Shown here one piece after another: positions 45,705 to 53,968 of a DNA stretch of 64,000 nucleotides; position 1 is the first letter of the stretch; each line of letters begins with the position of its first letter. Below the pieces are notes generated by a model. That model did not search any database and was not told the DNA's origin. It saw only the letters and a list, made by a program, of their open reading frames with translations. The translations under genes were made by a program, and so were the position numbers. Source of the DNA: Schaalia radingae. GTDB lineage: Bacteria; Actinomycetota; Actinomycetes; Actinomycetales; Actinomycetaceae. The stretch covers positions 2,170,001-2,234,000 of the forward strand of contig NZ_LT629792.1 of the NCBI RefSeq assembly GCF_900106055.1, given 5' to 3'.

Positions 45705-45970
45705 TTGTGATGTGTCGGGACATCGTTGACATTGTGTTGGCGGTGTCCCGATCTTTCTGTATACGGCCGCCTTTCAGTACACTGCCGGCGTTTCCACATC
45801 TTGCTGGCCTTTCTGCATCTCACCGCCTTTTTGGGGTTAATGCCCGAAATGTGTGTATGGGGTGGGCGTGTCGCGGGGTGTTTAGTGTCCGGCCCAGCCT
45901 TTTTGGGTGTGTCCTGACCGCAAATCCTTCGGGCGGGGATGCCACTGCTGTCCTGCCGCGCGCACCAACA

Positions 45971-46214
45971 CGTGCACATACCCCTAGATTTAAACCCTCC
46001 ACGTGCACATACCCCTAAAAAGTCTTGTAAAAATGCACAATCCCCTAGATTTAACGCGTGAGGCTCGAGGCCGCAGGAAGCTACTGACGGCTGACCTGCG
46101 GAAATAGGTTTTGTCCTTTTGGGGTGCCGACTTTAGCTAGGGGTATGTGCAATTCGAGCGTTAAATCTAGGGGAATGTGCACCAAAGCAGGGAAGATTTA
46201 GGGGTATGCGCAAC
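45971..46214. repeat. Mirror-symmetric array of six 22-nt repeats
   Basis: Three copies of a motif near TGCACATACCCCTAGATT run forward (TGCACA at 45973, 46004, 46034) and three run in reverse (TGTGCA/TGCGCA ending at 46151, 46181, 46212). Each matching pair is centred on exactly 46092.5, so spacings of 31 and 30 bases on the left are mirrored as 30 and 31 on the right. The spacers between units are not complementary, so this is not one long hairpin. It looks like repeated protein-binding sites or the joined ends of a deleted mobile element. ACG flanks both outer ends, a possible but weak target duplication. Confidence 0.85.
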
Positions 46215-46371
46215 GCAGGTAGCCAGCACGTATTTCAATCAAGTCGGCGCTTTGTTCCGCGACGAGGCATCAACGAAACAGAGGAGGAAGCCTCTGGCAC
46301 GTGGAGGTGAGTGAGCACCGCGGCGTGGCACAATGGAGCTTTCAGAACTTCTGTTCACTGATCGGAGTGTT

Positions 46372-47178
46372 ATGGACGGCATCACCCAGTATCTTGACTA
46401 TGTTTTTGATCAGGTTGCCGACAGGGACACCCCTCAGGTCCAGGCTACCCGCACACAGATCCACGATCAGATGAGCGAACGGGTACAGGCACTGGTTGAC
46501 TCCGGCGTTGACGAGGATTCCGCACTGTCAACTGTGATCAGCCAGTTCGGCACGCCAGATGAGCTCGCAGCCTCATTCGGGCTTGAAGCGCTGTCACCCT
46601 CGACACCGAAACGCGACGTGGTTCCCGAAGAATTCACCGTGGTGGATCTGCAGTGTGCCCAGCGTGTGCTGGACTATCGCCGCGAACGAGGCCAGCGCAT
46701 TGCCCTGGCGTCAGCTCTGTGTGTCATCGCATTCATCCCGATCATCGTGCTTGAACTGCTCGCAGGCCAGGACGGTGCCGTGACCGTGACACTCGCGTTG
46801 AGCATCGGCGGTGCCGTCGTGCTTGTGTGCTTCGCCGTTGCGGCATACCTGTTCATTGCGGATCCGCATCGCCGTGAGTTCTCAGAGTGGAAACGGACCC
46901 GCTGGATCGCTGATGCCGAGGCTCGTGCGCATGTTCGTGAGCAGCGCGACCGCTTCACCCCTTCTTTCAGCACGATGACAGTCAGTGGAGCAACGGGGTG
47001 TGTCATCGCCACAGTCCTCATCGTATTGACAGGGTTCATTGACCCCGCCCGACTGCCCTACGCTCTGCCGATCTGTTTTGGCGTGGCAGGTGTGATCCTG
47101 ACGGTTTCCATCTACGTTCTGGTGCGGGCGCAGTCATTCAGGAATGCGCTCAACCTGATCGTCCCGGACGAAACCTAG
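46372..47178 (+). CDS. HAAS-domain membrane protein
   Basis: 268 aa from ATG 46372, which has GGAGTG five bases upstream and starts where the family usually starts; the frame is open to an ATG at 46333 with a poorer ribosome site. Residues 1-70 (MDGITQYLDYVFDQVAD...FGTPDELAASFG) are a HAAS/permease-prefix domain, and four membrane segments follow. Such proteins are usually encoded next to a PadR-type regulator that modulates transporters or sensors; none is found here. Its stop overlaps the convergent gene's stop by four bases. Confidence 0.72.
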   Translation: MDGITQYLDYVFDQVADRDTPQVQATRTQIHDQMSERVQALVDSGVDEDSALSTVISQFGTPDELAASFGLEALSPSTPKRDVVPEEFTVVDLQCAQRVLDYRRERGQRIALASALCVIAFIPIIVLELLAGQDGAVTVTLALSIGGAVVLVCFAVAAYLFIADPHRREFSEWKRTRWIADAEARAHVREQRDRFTPSFSTMTVSGATGCVIATVLIVLTGFIDPARLPYALPICFGVAGVILTVSIYVLVRAQSFRNALNLIVPDET

Positions 47179-47570
47179 ACGTCAGAGCGCGTATGCGGCA
47201 GGTACTCCCACTGCACGTCGATCACGTCCGCAAACCTTTCAATCATCGCCCAGATCGCGTCGGTGCACATTTCGACCGAATCGATCGCATCCTGACCACC
47301 TGAACAGATCGCGATCTGAACAGGCTCGTCAGCGCTTCCTGCACCGAAACGCAGCATGGAGGCTCCGCCTCCGTAGGCACCGAACCCCTCGGGCACGCCC
47401 TCAGCGGGAGTTTTGTGCGCGAATCCCTCTCTCAATGCGCGCCGCAGGTCGGCGCACACCGTCTCATCACCGTCCGTGACGGTAATGCGGACAAGCATGT
47501 TGAGCAGCTGGTTTTCATTTTCCCGGCCATAACCCCAGTCATAGTCGGGTGTCCACGGTTGAGCTGTCAT
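47175..47570 (-). CDS. Hypothetical protein
   Basis: 131 aa, soluble and acidic, no recognised domain. It opens MTAQPWTPDYDWGYGRENENQLLNML and has a Gly-rich middle (GFGAYGGGASMLRFGAG) and a C-terminal helix (DAIWAMIERFADVIDVQWEYL). Convergent with the HAAS gene and separated by 42 bases from the symporter gene's end. The regular reading frame and codon use support a real gene; no function can be proposed. Confidence 0.55.
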   Translation of the reverse strand: MTAQPWTPDYDWGYGRENENQLLNMLVRITVTDGDETVCADLRRALREGFAHKTPAEGVPEGFGAYGGGASMLRFGAGSADEPVQIAICSGGQDAIDSVEMCTDAIWAMIERFADVIDVQWEYLPHTRSDV

Positions 47571-47612
47571 GACGTGTCCTTTCCGGATGGGGTCGCCCTC
47601 GTCGATGCTTGT

Positions 47613-48623
47613 CTAGTCTACGTCGCCAAGGCTGCGGCGGCGGAAGAAAGCGGCGAGGATTCCGCCGGACAGATTGTGCCATACGGAGAAGACGGCTGCC
47701 GGCAAAGCGGATTCGGGAGTGAAGAACTGGGAAGCGAGGCCTGCGGCCAGACCGGAATTCTGCATGCCCACCTCAATGCAGGTGGTGCGGGCAACACGCT
47801 CTCCGCCTCCGGTGGCTCGTCCAGCGAAATATCCCAGCAGGTGTCCGAGGACGTTATGCAGCATCACGACGAACAGCACAAACAGGCCAGCGTGCACAAT
47901 GCGATCAGCTGACTTGCCGACAACAGCAATCAGCACGTAGGAAATACCGAGGACAGACACCCACGGCAGGAACGGCAGCACTTTCTGCACGGAGCTTTCT
48001 GCCAGGCGTCGAATAATCAGGCCGGCCAGAATCGGCACAAGGACGATCTGCACAATCGTCTTCGCCATCGACCACGCGTCAACAGGCAGGTATTGGCCGG
48101 CCAGCCACTGCGTGAGCAGCGGAGTCATGATCGGGGCAAGCAGAGTCGACACGGATGTCATGGCGACGGACAATGCAACATCACCTTTGGCCAGATAGGA
48201 AATCACGTTCGACGCAGTGCCGCCCGGCGCGCATCCCACCAGGATGACGCCCACGGCAAGTTCGGGCGGAAGGCTGAATACCTTCGTCAAGACGACGGCC
48301 AGTGTGGGCATAATGACGAACTGTGCAATCACACCGACGATGATGGGGAGCGGACGCTTGACGACCAGGACAAAATCGGATGCCGTCAGCGTCAGGCCCA
48401 TGCCGAACATGATGACGGCGAGCGCAATGTTGACGCCTCCTGCCAGGCGCGCCGCTGGCCCGGGAATCAGCAGTCCCACGATGAAGGCGATAATGATGAT
48501 GAGCGGGAAAACGGTCGCTGCGCGGCGAGCCGAGCGGTCCTCCGGATTCAGACGTGCCGATGAGTGATCCTGCTGGGAGTCGAGCACGTTGGTCGTGCTC
48601 TCATTATTGTGTTCATGGGACAT
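47613..48623 (-). CDS. Bile acid:sodium symporter family protein
   Basis: 336 aa from ATG 48623. About nine membrane spans after a polar, acidic N-terminus of ~35 residues. The family core is visible: FGMGLTLTASDFVLVVKRP, VILVGCAPGGTASNVISYLAKGDVALSVAMTSVSTLLAPIMTP and EVGMQNSGLAAGLASQFF. The same architecture is found in BASS transporters of bile acids, pantothenate and 2-oxoacids. The frame stays open upstream but without ribosome site or homology. Substrate unknown. Confidence 0.9.
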   Translation of the reverse strand: MSHEHNNESTTNVLDSQQDHSSARLNPEDRSARRAATVFPLIIIIAFIVGLLIPGPAARLAGGVNIALAVIMFGMGLTLTASDFVLVVKRPLPIIVGVIAQFVIMPTLAVVLTKVFSLPPELAVGVILVGCAPGGTASNVISYLAKGDVALSVAMTSVSTLLAPIMTPLLTQWLAGQYLPVDAWSMAKTIVQIVLVPILAGLIIRRLAESSVQKVLPFLPWVSVLGISYVLIAVVGKSADRIVHAGLFVLFVVMLHNVLGHLLGYFAGRATGGGERVARTTCIEVGMQNSGLAAGLASQFFTPESALPAAVFSVWHNLSGGILAAFFRRRSLGDVD

Positions 48624-48728
48624 AGATGTACAGTGCTCCACCGCATGCCACAGATGATTCGGCATCTCACCTTTTGGCCGAAGTGTCCATATGGCGACCA
48701 CGTGCGCCACTTCCGTACACTGATCGTC

Positions 48729-49577
48729 ATGACGAGCCGCCCGACTGACCATCCGCGCATCCGACGCCCGCGTTCTTCTTCGCGCGTGCGCGCACTCATG
48801 CGCACCGGCTGGCTGCCTGACCAGCATGGCTCGTGGATGATGGCGCTGCTGCCTTTCCTGGTCGGTGCCACGCGCGGAGGCTGGCGCCCTCTTCACCTGC
48901 TGGTTCTGGCTGCGTGGATGGTGGCGTTCATGTTGTTTTCTGCGGGAAGCTGGTGGATCCGCTCCCCCAAGCGTCAGCGTTTCGCAGCGGCCACAGGCAC
49001 GTGGGCCGTAAGCACCGTCCTCCTGGGCGGAGCGTCGGTCCTGTGCGCCCCGAAACTGCTGTCGTGGGCACCGATTTTCGCACCCCTCATCGCGATCGCG
49101 CTGGTGCAGAGTCTGCGGCGGCGCCAACGGTCCATACTCGCGCGACTGTCGCAGGTATTTGCTTCTGTGTTCATGTGTCCTGTTGCGGTGGATATCTCGA
49201 CCGCTTTCCGGCGCACACACTGGTTCCCCTGGCAAGGCGGCGAGCTGTGGCCTCAGGCCTGGTGCGCGTGGGCAGCGTTGGCCGGAGTGCTGGTCGGGTC
49301 CGTTCTGCATGTGCGCTGCCTGATCCGCGAGCGCGGAAACCCCACTTGGATTGTCGCCTCAGTGATCTGGCATGCTCTGACTGTCATCGGGACTGCGTGG
49401 GCAGCTGAGGCCGGGCAGCTTCATTGGCTCGTACCCTGTGCCTTCGCGCTCGCATTCACGAGGGCGACTTTCATGCCGTGGAAGCATCAGCGCACCACGA
49501 TCGCCGTGAAATACATCGGGCTGGCCGAACTGGTCGTCATGGTGGCTGTGGGAGCTTCCCTCATGGTGGCGCCTTAG
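48729..49577 (+). CDS. YwiC-like family membrane protein
   Basis: 282 aa with about eight membrane spans. Near the N-terminus is WLPDQHGSWMMALLPFLVGA, the conserved YwiC-like motif. The ATG at 48729 was chosen because homology starts there; the frame is open from 48564 but that segment runs over the divergent transporter's start. Function is unknown in the family. Confidence 0.82.
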   Translation: MTSRPTDHPRIRRPRSSSRVRALMRTGWLPDQHGSWMMALLPFLVGATRGGWRPLHLLVLAAWMVAFMLFSAGSWWIRSPKRQRFAAATGTWAVSTVLLGGASVLCAPKLLSWAPIFAPLIAIALVQSLRRRQRSILARLSQVFASVFMCPVAVDISTAFRRTHWFPWQGGELWPQAWCAWAALAGVLVGSVLHVRCLIRERGNPTWIVASVIWHALTVIGTAWAAEAGQLHWLVPCAFALAFTRATFMPWKHQRTTIAVKYIGLAELVVMVAVGASLMVAP

Positions 49578-49615
49578 CGGTGGTCTGGCGGCAGGCATCA
49601 TGAGACCATGTACCT

Positions 49616-49999
49616 ATGAGGTTTCTTGTACGTTCCCTTGCCAATCTGGTCGGAATCTGGGTGTCCACCCTGATCATCAGCTCCGTGAATTTTGCTCCCG
49701 AAGCGTCGGTGTGGAAATCTCTGGGCACGATGATTCTGGTGGCTTTGATTTTCACGGCGGTGAACTCACTGGTTCGCCCACTGGTCAAGGTTGTCACCTT
49801 CCCGCTGTATATCCTCACCTTCGGCTTGTTCGCACTGGTCACAAACGCGTTGATGTTCATGCTGACAGGATGGCTCAGTGAGCAGGCGAATCTTGGTTTC
49901 ACGGTTGGAGGCTTCTGGCCGGCAGTGGGTGCGGGTCTGATCACGGCTGTTATTTCCGCTCTTGTTGTCGCCGCGCTGCCACGCAGGTCAGAGTCGTAG
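49616..49999 (+). CDS. YvlD/phage-holin-IV-family membrane protein
   Basis: 127 aa with four membrane segments. Family features are RFLVRSLANLVGIWVSTLII at the start, the motif VNSLVRPLVKVVTFPLYILTFGLFALVTNALMF in the middle, and a Gly-rich end. Such proteins are often labelled phage holin but are ordinary chromosomal membrane proteins linked to envelope stress. Its stop directly abuts the stop of the convergent 551-aa hydrolase gene. Confidence 0.88.
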   Translation: MRFLVRSLANLVGIWVSTLIISSVNFAPEASVWKSLGTMILVALIFTAVNSLVRPLVKVVTFPLYILTFGLFALVTNALMFMLTGWLSEQANLGFTVGGFWPAVGAGLITAVISALVVAALPRRSES

Positions 50000-51655
50000 C
50001 TATTCATCTGCAAAGATGCGGCGAGTGTTGAACAGCTGCGAGGTTGTCACAGTCTGATCGCTCAGGTGCAGTGACTGTTCGCGATGCCTGGACCATTCGC
50101 GTACTTCCGGGGGCGCCGCATACGCTGACGGATCATTCAAGGCGTCGAAGGCTTTGGTATACGGTTCCAGGCCGTGCGGCGTGATGTCCAGCCCCTCCCC
50201 GTCCAGCGGTCCGACCAGGTCGCCGTCAAAGGAAACAGTCACCGCATCGTTGACATCCATGTTGGGGGAGCCGTCAAGAGGCGGGACGATGTCGCGCGTA
50301 TTCTCCATGAACAGGGTGTGGACGCCCTCGGGCATGACGTAATTTCCTGTCGGAGACCCGGCGGTCAGACTGGAGACGACGGTGTACTTGCGCGTCGTGT
50401 CCGGGTCGGCAATGAGCTGCGTATTTGTGATACCCGACTGGGAGTGTCCGACGAATTCAACGGGCTCGTCGGGTGCGATCCCCGCCATGTCCATCGCTTC
50501 GAGGGTTGCAGCACTCAGGTCGTTATTATCATGGCCGACCGCCTGCAAGTTGCTGAGCATGTCCTGCGGGTTGGTCTGCCCGGGTGTCCACTTTTGCGTA
50601 CCGCGCACGACGACTGACCATGATCGCTTTGTCGACCCGTCGGGCTGCGGCGTTTCATGTTTGAGGATCTCAAGCTGGCCGAACGTGTCGCTGCCGCTTT
50701 CAAGCTGACTGACGCGGTCCAACAGTTCACTACCACTGCGAGGCGTCGGTACGGTGCGGGGCAGGCGGGGAGTTGGCGCATACCTGTTGGATACGCTCAC
50801 GCCGCTGGCTCGACTCGACGCATTCACCGCACTTCGCGCCGTCAACCACAGCGGCGGCACACCCGCCAATGCAGCCACACCTGTTTTCGGGATGCTCGGA
50901 TCAACGACACGGATCTGCGAGGATCGCTGGGGACGCCCCGATCCTCCCGCGTCACTGATTTGCGAGGTGGTGATTTGCAGGCCTGCCAGCGGTCCCGTCG
51001 CGCGCTGCCCGACCGTGAAGAAGAGCTGACTGGCAACGCGTGCGGCGTCAACGGTTTGAGTGCGCGGACTGCCCCACCATGCCTGCTGACCGGCATCGGG
51101 ACGGAAACCGTACAGATCCCTTCTGGTGGACAGGGAATTCACTGTCGTCCCCAACGTCGCAATGTCGAATTCGACACGGTATCCCAAGGTAGGGTCGCTG
51201 TGCATCTTGCCGCTGAATTCATTCGCATACCCGTAGACTTGCCCCGCTGTCAGCCCTGTTGTCAGTGGCGAAAGCGGTGTCCACGACACTCGTCCGTCCA
51301 CCAGCAGCATGCGTGCGGTGACAAAACGCTGGGCATCGCCTTCTGCACTGAGATACTTCATTGCCGCTGCGGTCAGGCGGTTACTCAAAGATTCCAGACG
51401 CACAACGAGCGCACTCACAGCAGTCATCGCATCCTCCACCGCGCCGATGAGGCGGCCGGAGTCGACCCCCAGCATGGCGGCCGAGGACGCCATGAGCTGA
51501 ATAACCATCAGACTCGCATAACAGTTCTGCGCCGTCTCTTTCGCCATCATCACGCCGAGTGCCGCCCCGATCAGCTCATCTGTGTCAACACTGGTGTGTG
51601 CGCTGGTGGTGACAACGGAGTCATAGAAACCTGGGTCTACGCTCTGCTCACTCAC
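50000..51655 (-). CDS. Alpha/beta hydrolase paired with WXG protein
   Basis: 551 aa. The N-terminal ~130 residues are helical and Ala-rich, with no signal peptide, as in proteins exported by or bound to type VII systems. The C-terminal part has a hydrolase fold with nucleophile elbow EFVGHSQSGITNTQ (about nt 50430-50465) and later Asp and His candidates (NTRDIVPP; DITPHGLEPY). The GTG start follows AGGAGG, which overlaps the stop of the WXG gene. It is probably a secreted lipase/esterase or toxin-like effector (inference). Confidence 0.72.
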   Translation of the reverse strand: MSEQSVDPGFYDSVVTTSAHTSVDTDELIGAALGVMMAKETAQNCYASLMVIQLMASSAAMLGVDSGRLIGAVEDAMTAVSALVVRLESLSNRLTAAAMKYLSAEGDAQRFVTARMLLVDGRVSWTPLSPLTTGLTAGQVYGYANEFSGKMHSDPTLGYRVEFDIATLGTTVNSLSTRRDLYGFRPDAGQQAWWGSPRTQTVDAARVASQLFFTVGQRATGPLAGLQITTSQISDAGGSGRPQRSSQIRVVDPSIPKTGVAALAGVPPLWLTARSAVNASSRASGVSVSNRYAPTPRLPRTVPTPRSGSELLDRVSQLESGSDTFGQLEILKHETPQPDGSTKRSWSVVVRGTQKWTPGQTNPQDMLSNLQAVGHDNNDLSAATLEAMDMAGIAPDEPVEFVGHSQSGITNTQLIADPDTTRKYTVVSSLTAGSPTGNYVMPEGVHTLFMENTRDIVPPLDGSPNMDVNDAVTVSFDGDLVGPLDGEGLDITPHGLEPYTKAFDALNDPSAYAAPPEVREWSRHREQSLHLSDQTVTTSQLFNTRRIFADE

Positions 51656-51664
51656 GCGTTCCTC

Positions 51665-51892
51665 CTATCCCCCAACCGGACACATCAATACGGAGTTGCG
51701 TGCCGCATCGCCCACAACCTGCTGCGCCCACATCGCATCCGTCACAACGGCGTTGAATTCCCGGCGCGCCAGGTCCGCAGTGGGTCCTTGCCAACTGGGG
51801 CATTCGATGGCGCTGAGAGTTGCAACCAGCCCATCCATGTCCTCGCTCACGCTCCACAAGCTCCTCAGTACCGCGTCGATTTCGCCGCTCAT
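51665..51892 (-). CDS. WXG100-like small protein
   Basis: 75 aa. Helical hairpin pattern with a W-Q-G turn at residues 34-36 (CPSWQGPTADLARREFNAVV). Size and motif fit ESAT-6/WXG100 proteins of type VII secretion. It lies nine bases upstream of the 551-aa hydrolase gene and is probably its secretion partner. No secretion ATPase (EccC) occurs in this window, so the machinery must be elsewhere. Confidence 0.7.
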   Translation of the reverse strand: MSGEIDAVLRSLWSVSEDMDGLVATLSAIECPSWQGPTADLARREFNAVVTDAMWAQQVVGDAARNSVLMCPVGG

Positions 51893-52096
51893 ATGCTGCC
51901 TCCTTCACATCAATGACGGTGTCACGGTAGCCAGCCTCATCGCCTCGCGCGCATGCCGTGCGGCCGCCTGTGGATTGGCGAGGGGAGGCGCGCGAACCTG
52001 TGGAAAACCTCTCCGCTCCACCATTCGCACTTGACCGAGTGATTGAATACAGTGTGATCACCCCACGCGCATGACTTTTCTTCGGGAGATGACCGG

Positions 52097-52815
52097 ATGT
52101 ACGTCGATCCCACATCCAACACCAAGGCTTCGAACCTCAGGTGGATTGTGCCCTACTGCCGCCCCGACGTTCCGCGCGTCTTTGCCGCACTGGTGCTGTT
52201 CGTCGTCGACAAGATCCTGATCATGCTGGTCCCGATCCTTGCGGGAATGATCGTGGATCTCGTCATCGTTGACCGCCACCTCGATCAGCTCCTGCCCCTG
52301 TGCGGCGCGATGGTGGGTGCGACGCTTGTACGCACCTGCGCCCGCTACGGCTACCAGATGCTGATGGAACGCTTCGGACAGAACTCGATTTACCGCCTGG
52401 TGTCCGACCAGTACGAAAAACTGCATTCGCTGGATTTCACGTACTTCAACCACACGCGCACCGGCGACATCATGAACCGCCTGACCGCAGACACCGACGC
52501 GATCCGGCACTTCCTGTCGTGGGTGACCTACAACGTGGTCGACTGCGTGTGCCTGTTCATCGGCTCACTGGCCGTCATGTTCACGATCGAATGGCGCCTC
52601 GCGCTGGCCCTGCTGGCCATCACCCCGTTCCTGGCCTATTGTGCCCGCCAGCTGGCCAAACATGCACGCCCCCTCTTCCTGTCGATGCGTGAATCCCTGG
52701 CTCGTCTCAATTCGATGGTGGAGGAAAACATCGAAGGCAACCGCGTGGTCCAAGCCTTCGTGCGGGAACCTTACGAGATCCGCAAACTCGATGAGCACAA
52801 CGCTGCCGTCGACCC
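52097..52815 (+). pseudogene. Truncated ABC exporter (membrane domain only)
   Basis: The frame starts MYVDPTSNTKASNLRWIVPYCRPDVP and reads as a normal exporter membrane domain for ~238 residues (FTYFNHTRTGDIMNRLTADTDAIR; SMVEENIEGNRVVQAFVREPYEIRKLDEHN). It then stops resembling an exporter near nt 52810, although the frame stays open to 52936. The last membrane helices and the whole ATPase domain are missing. The sequence after the break is a GH2 glycosidase read on the other strand. A deletion joining two genes is the simplest explanation. Confidence 0.8.
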
Positions 52816-53135
52816 ACATGTGTGCCTGGTAGTCGACTGCTCCACAGTTGAGGATCACACGCTGCCCGGACCCGCGCACCGCGCTGATCTCAGCGTCCGT
52901 CAGCGCGCGGTAGTACCAGCAGATCGGGTGAAATGACGGGTCATTGATGCCGGAGGCTTCAGATTCGGGCGGGTACGGCACGGTGATTGTGCGATCGAAG
53001 ATCTCAGCCGGATTGTCACGAGGGCGCTCTCAATGCTCGCTCAGGCCGCGATCCTCATCATCGTATGCGAAGAGCCACTGACCGGTGAGGTCGAGCCACT
53101 CCTGGCGGCATAGCTGTGGGTGCTGTTGCGCCACA
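52811..53135 (-). pseudogene. Remnant of a GH2 glycosidase, N-terminal fragment
   Basis: On the minus strand, from GTG 53135, the frame reads RQEWLDLTGQWLFAYDDEDRGL, then hits a stop near 53030; in another frame it continues DNPAEIFDRTITVPYPPESE, SFHPICWYYRAL and ILNCGAVDYQAHMWVDG, the start of the sugar-binding domain of beta-galactosidase/glucuronidase family 2. Homology ends near 52811 where the exporter begins. So it carries both a frameshift and a 3' deletion. It was divergent from the fructosamine kinase gene. Confidence 0.78.
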
Positions 53136-53191
53136 GTGCGCTCCTCGAAAAACAGATGAACCGAGTCTCGTTCTGATTGTACGGTAAGGAT

Positions 53192-53968
53192 ATGGGTACT
53201 TTTCGCAAGAGTGATCAGCGACCAGGCAGGATCCTGTACGAGGTGGCCGGTCTCAAGTGGCTTGCTGACACGCCACCCCAGGCTGCGCCCGTTGTGCCGG
53301 TGAGCGATTACGGCACGACATGGCTGGAGGAACCCGACCTGGAAACGACGCGACCAACCAGGCAGACTGCCGAGGATTTTGGTCGCGCACTGGCCCACAC
53401 ACATGCGGCTGGCGCACCGAATCTGGGTGCGCCGCCCCCGGCTGACGAGGACGCTCAGGGGTGGATGGGGCTGACTCGCCTGCCGCTCCTGTCCGAAGTC
53501 GAAGCACCCACGTCATGGGGCAAGTTTTACGCCGAATATCGAATCCGCCCGTACCTCAAAGCCAAAGCCTTCACCGCAGATGAGCGCGCCACACTCGAAG
53601 CTTTGTGCACCAGGCTTGAAAGCGGCGCCCTCGACCATGATCAACCGCGACTGGTCACAACGCCTGCGGCCCGCACGCACGGGGACCTGTGGTCGGGCAA
53701 CGTGATGTGGACCCCGAACGGTGCGACGCTGATCGACCCGGCTGCTCAGGGCGGTCATGCGGAGGAAGACTTGGCGGCACTTGCCGTATTCGGCGCGCCC
53801 TTCGTGGAGCGGATCTGGGCGGCTTACGACGAGGAATCGCCCCTTGCTGACGGCTGGCGCGAACGCATTTCACTGCATCAGCTACATATGCTCGTCGTAC
53901 ACTGCGAGCTGTTCGGGCGCTCCTACGTGCCTGAAACCCTCGCGATCGCGCGGCACTGGGTGGGTTAA
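53192..53968 (+). CDS. Fructosamine kinase family protein
   Basis: 258 aa. It has the aminoglycoside-phosphotransferase-like fold of fructosamine/ketosamine 3-kinases: YEVAGLKWLA, FGRALAHTHAAGAPNLG, the catalytic loop RTHGDLWSGNVMW and the metal-binding LIDPAAQGGHAEEDLAAL. These enzymes phosphorylate sugars attached to amines so that the adduct falls apart. ATG 53192 has GGTAAGGAT upstream. Slightly shorter than usual (~290 aa) at the N-terminus. Its stop overlaps the putP stop by four bases. Confidence 0.88.
   Translation: MGTFRKSDQRPGRILYEVAGLKWLADTPPQAAPVVPVSDYGTTWLEEPDLETTRPTRQTAEDFGRALAHTHAAGAPNLGAPPPADEDAQGWMGLTRLPLLSEVEAPTSWGKFYAEYRIRPYLKAKAFTADERATLEALCTRLESGALDHDQPRLVTTPAARTHGDLWSGNVMWTPNGATLIDPAAQGGHAEEDLAALAVFGAPFVERIWAAYDEESPLADGWRERISLHQLHMLVVHCELFGRSYVPETLAIARHWVG

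Noticed and set aside
45971..46214. CRISPR array
   Set aside because: Units are inverted about a centre rather than all in one direction, are imperfect, number only six, and no cas gene is near.
49616..49999. Prophage, from the holin-like label
   Set aside because: The YvlD/holin-IV family is chromosomal and no other phage gene is present.
50657..51916. 419-codon plus-strand frame opposite the 551-aa hydrolase
   Set aside because: Antisense shadow; the minus strand has the WXG gene, hydrolase motif and ribosome sites.
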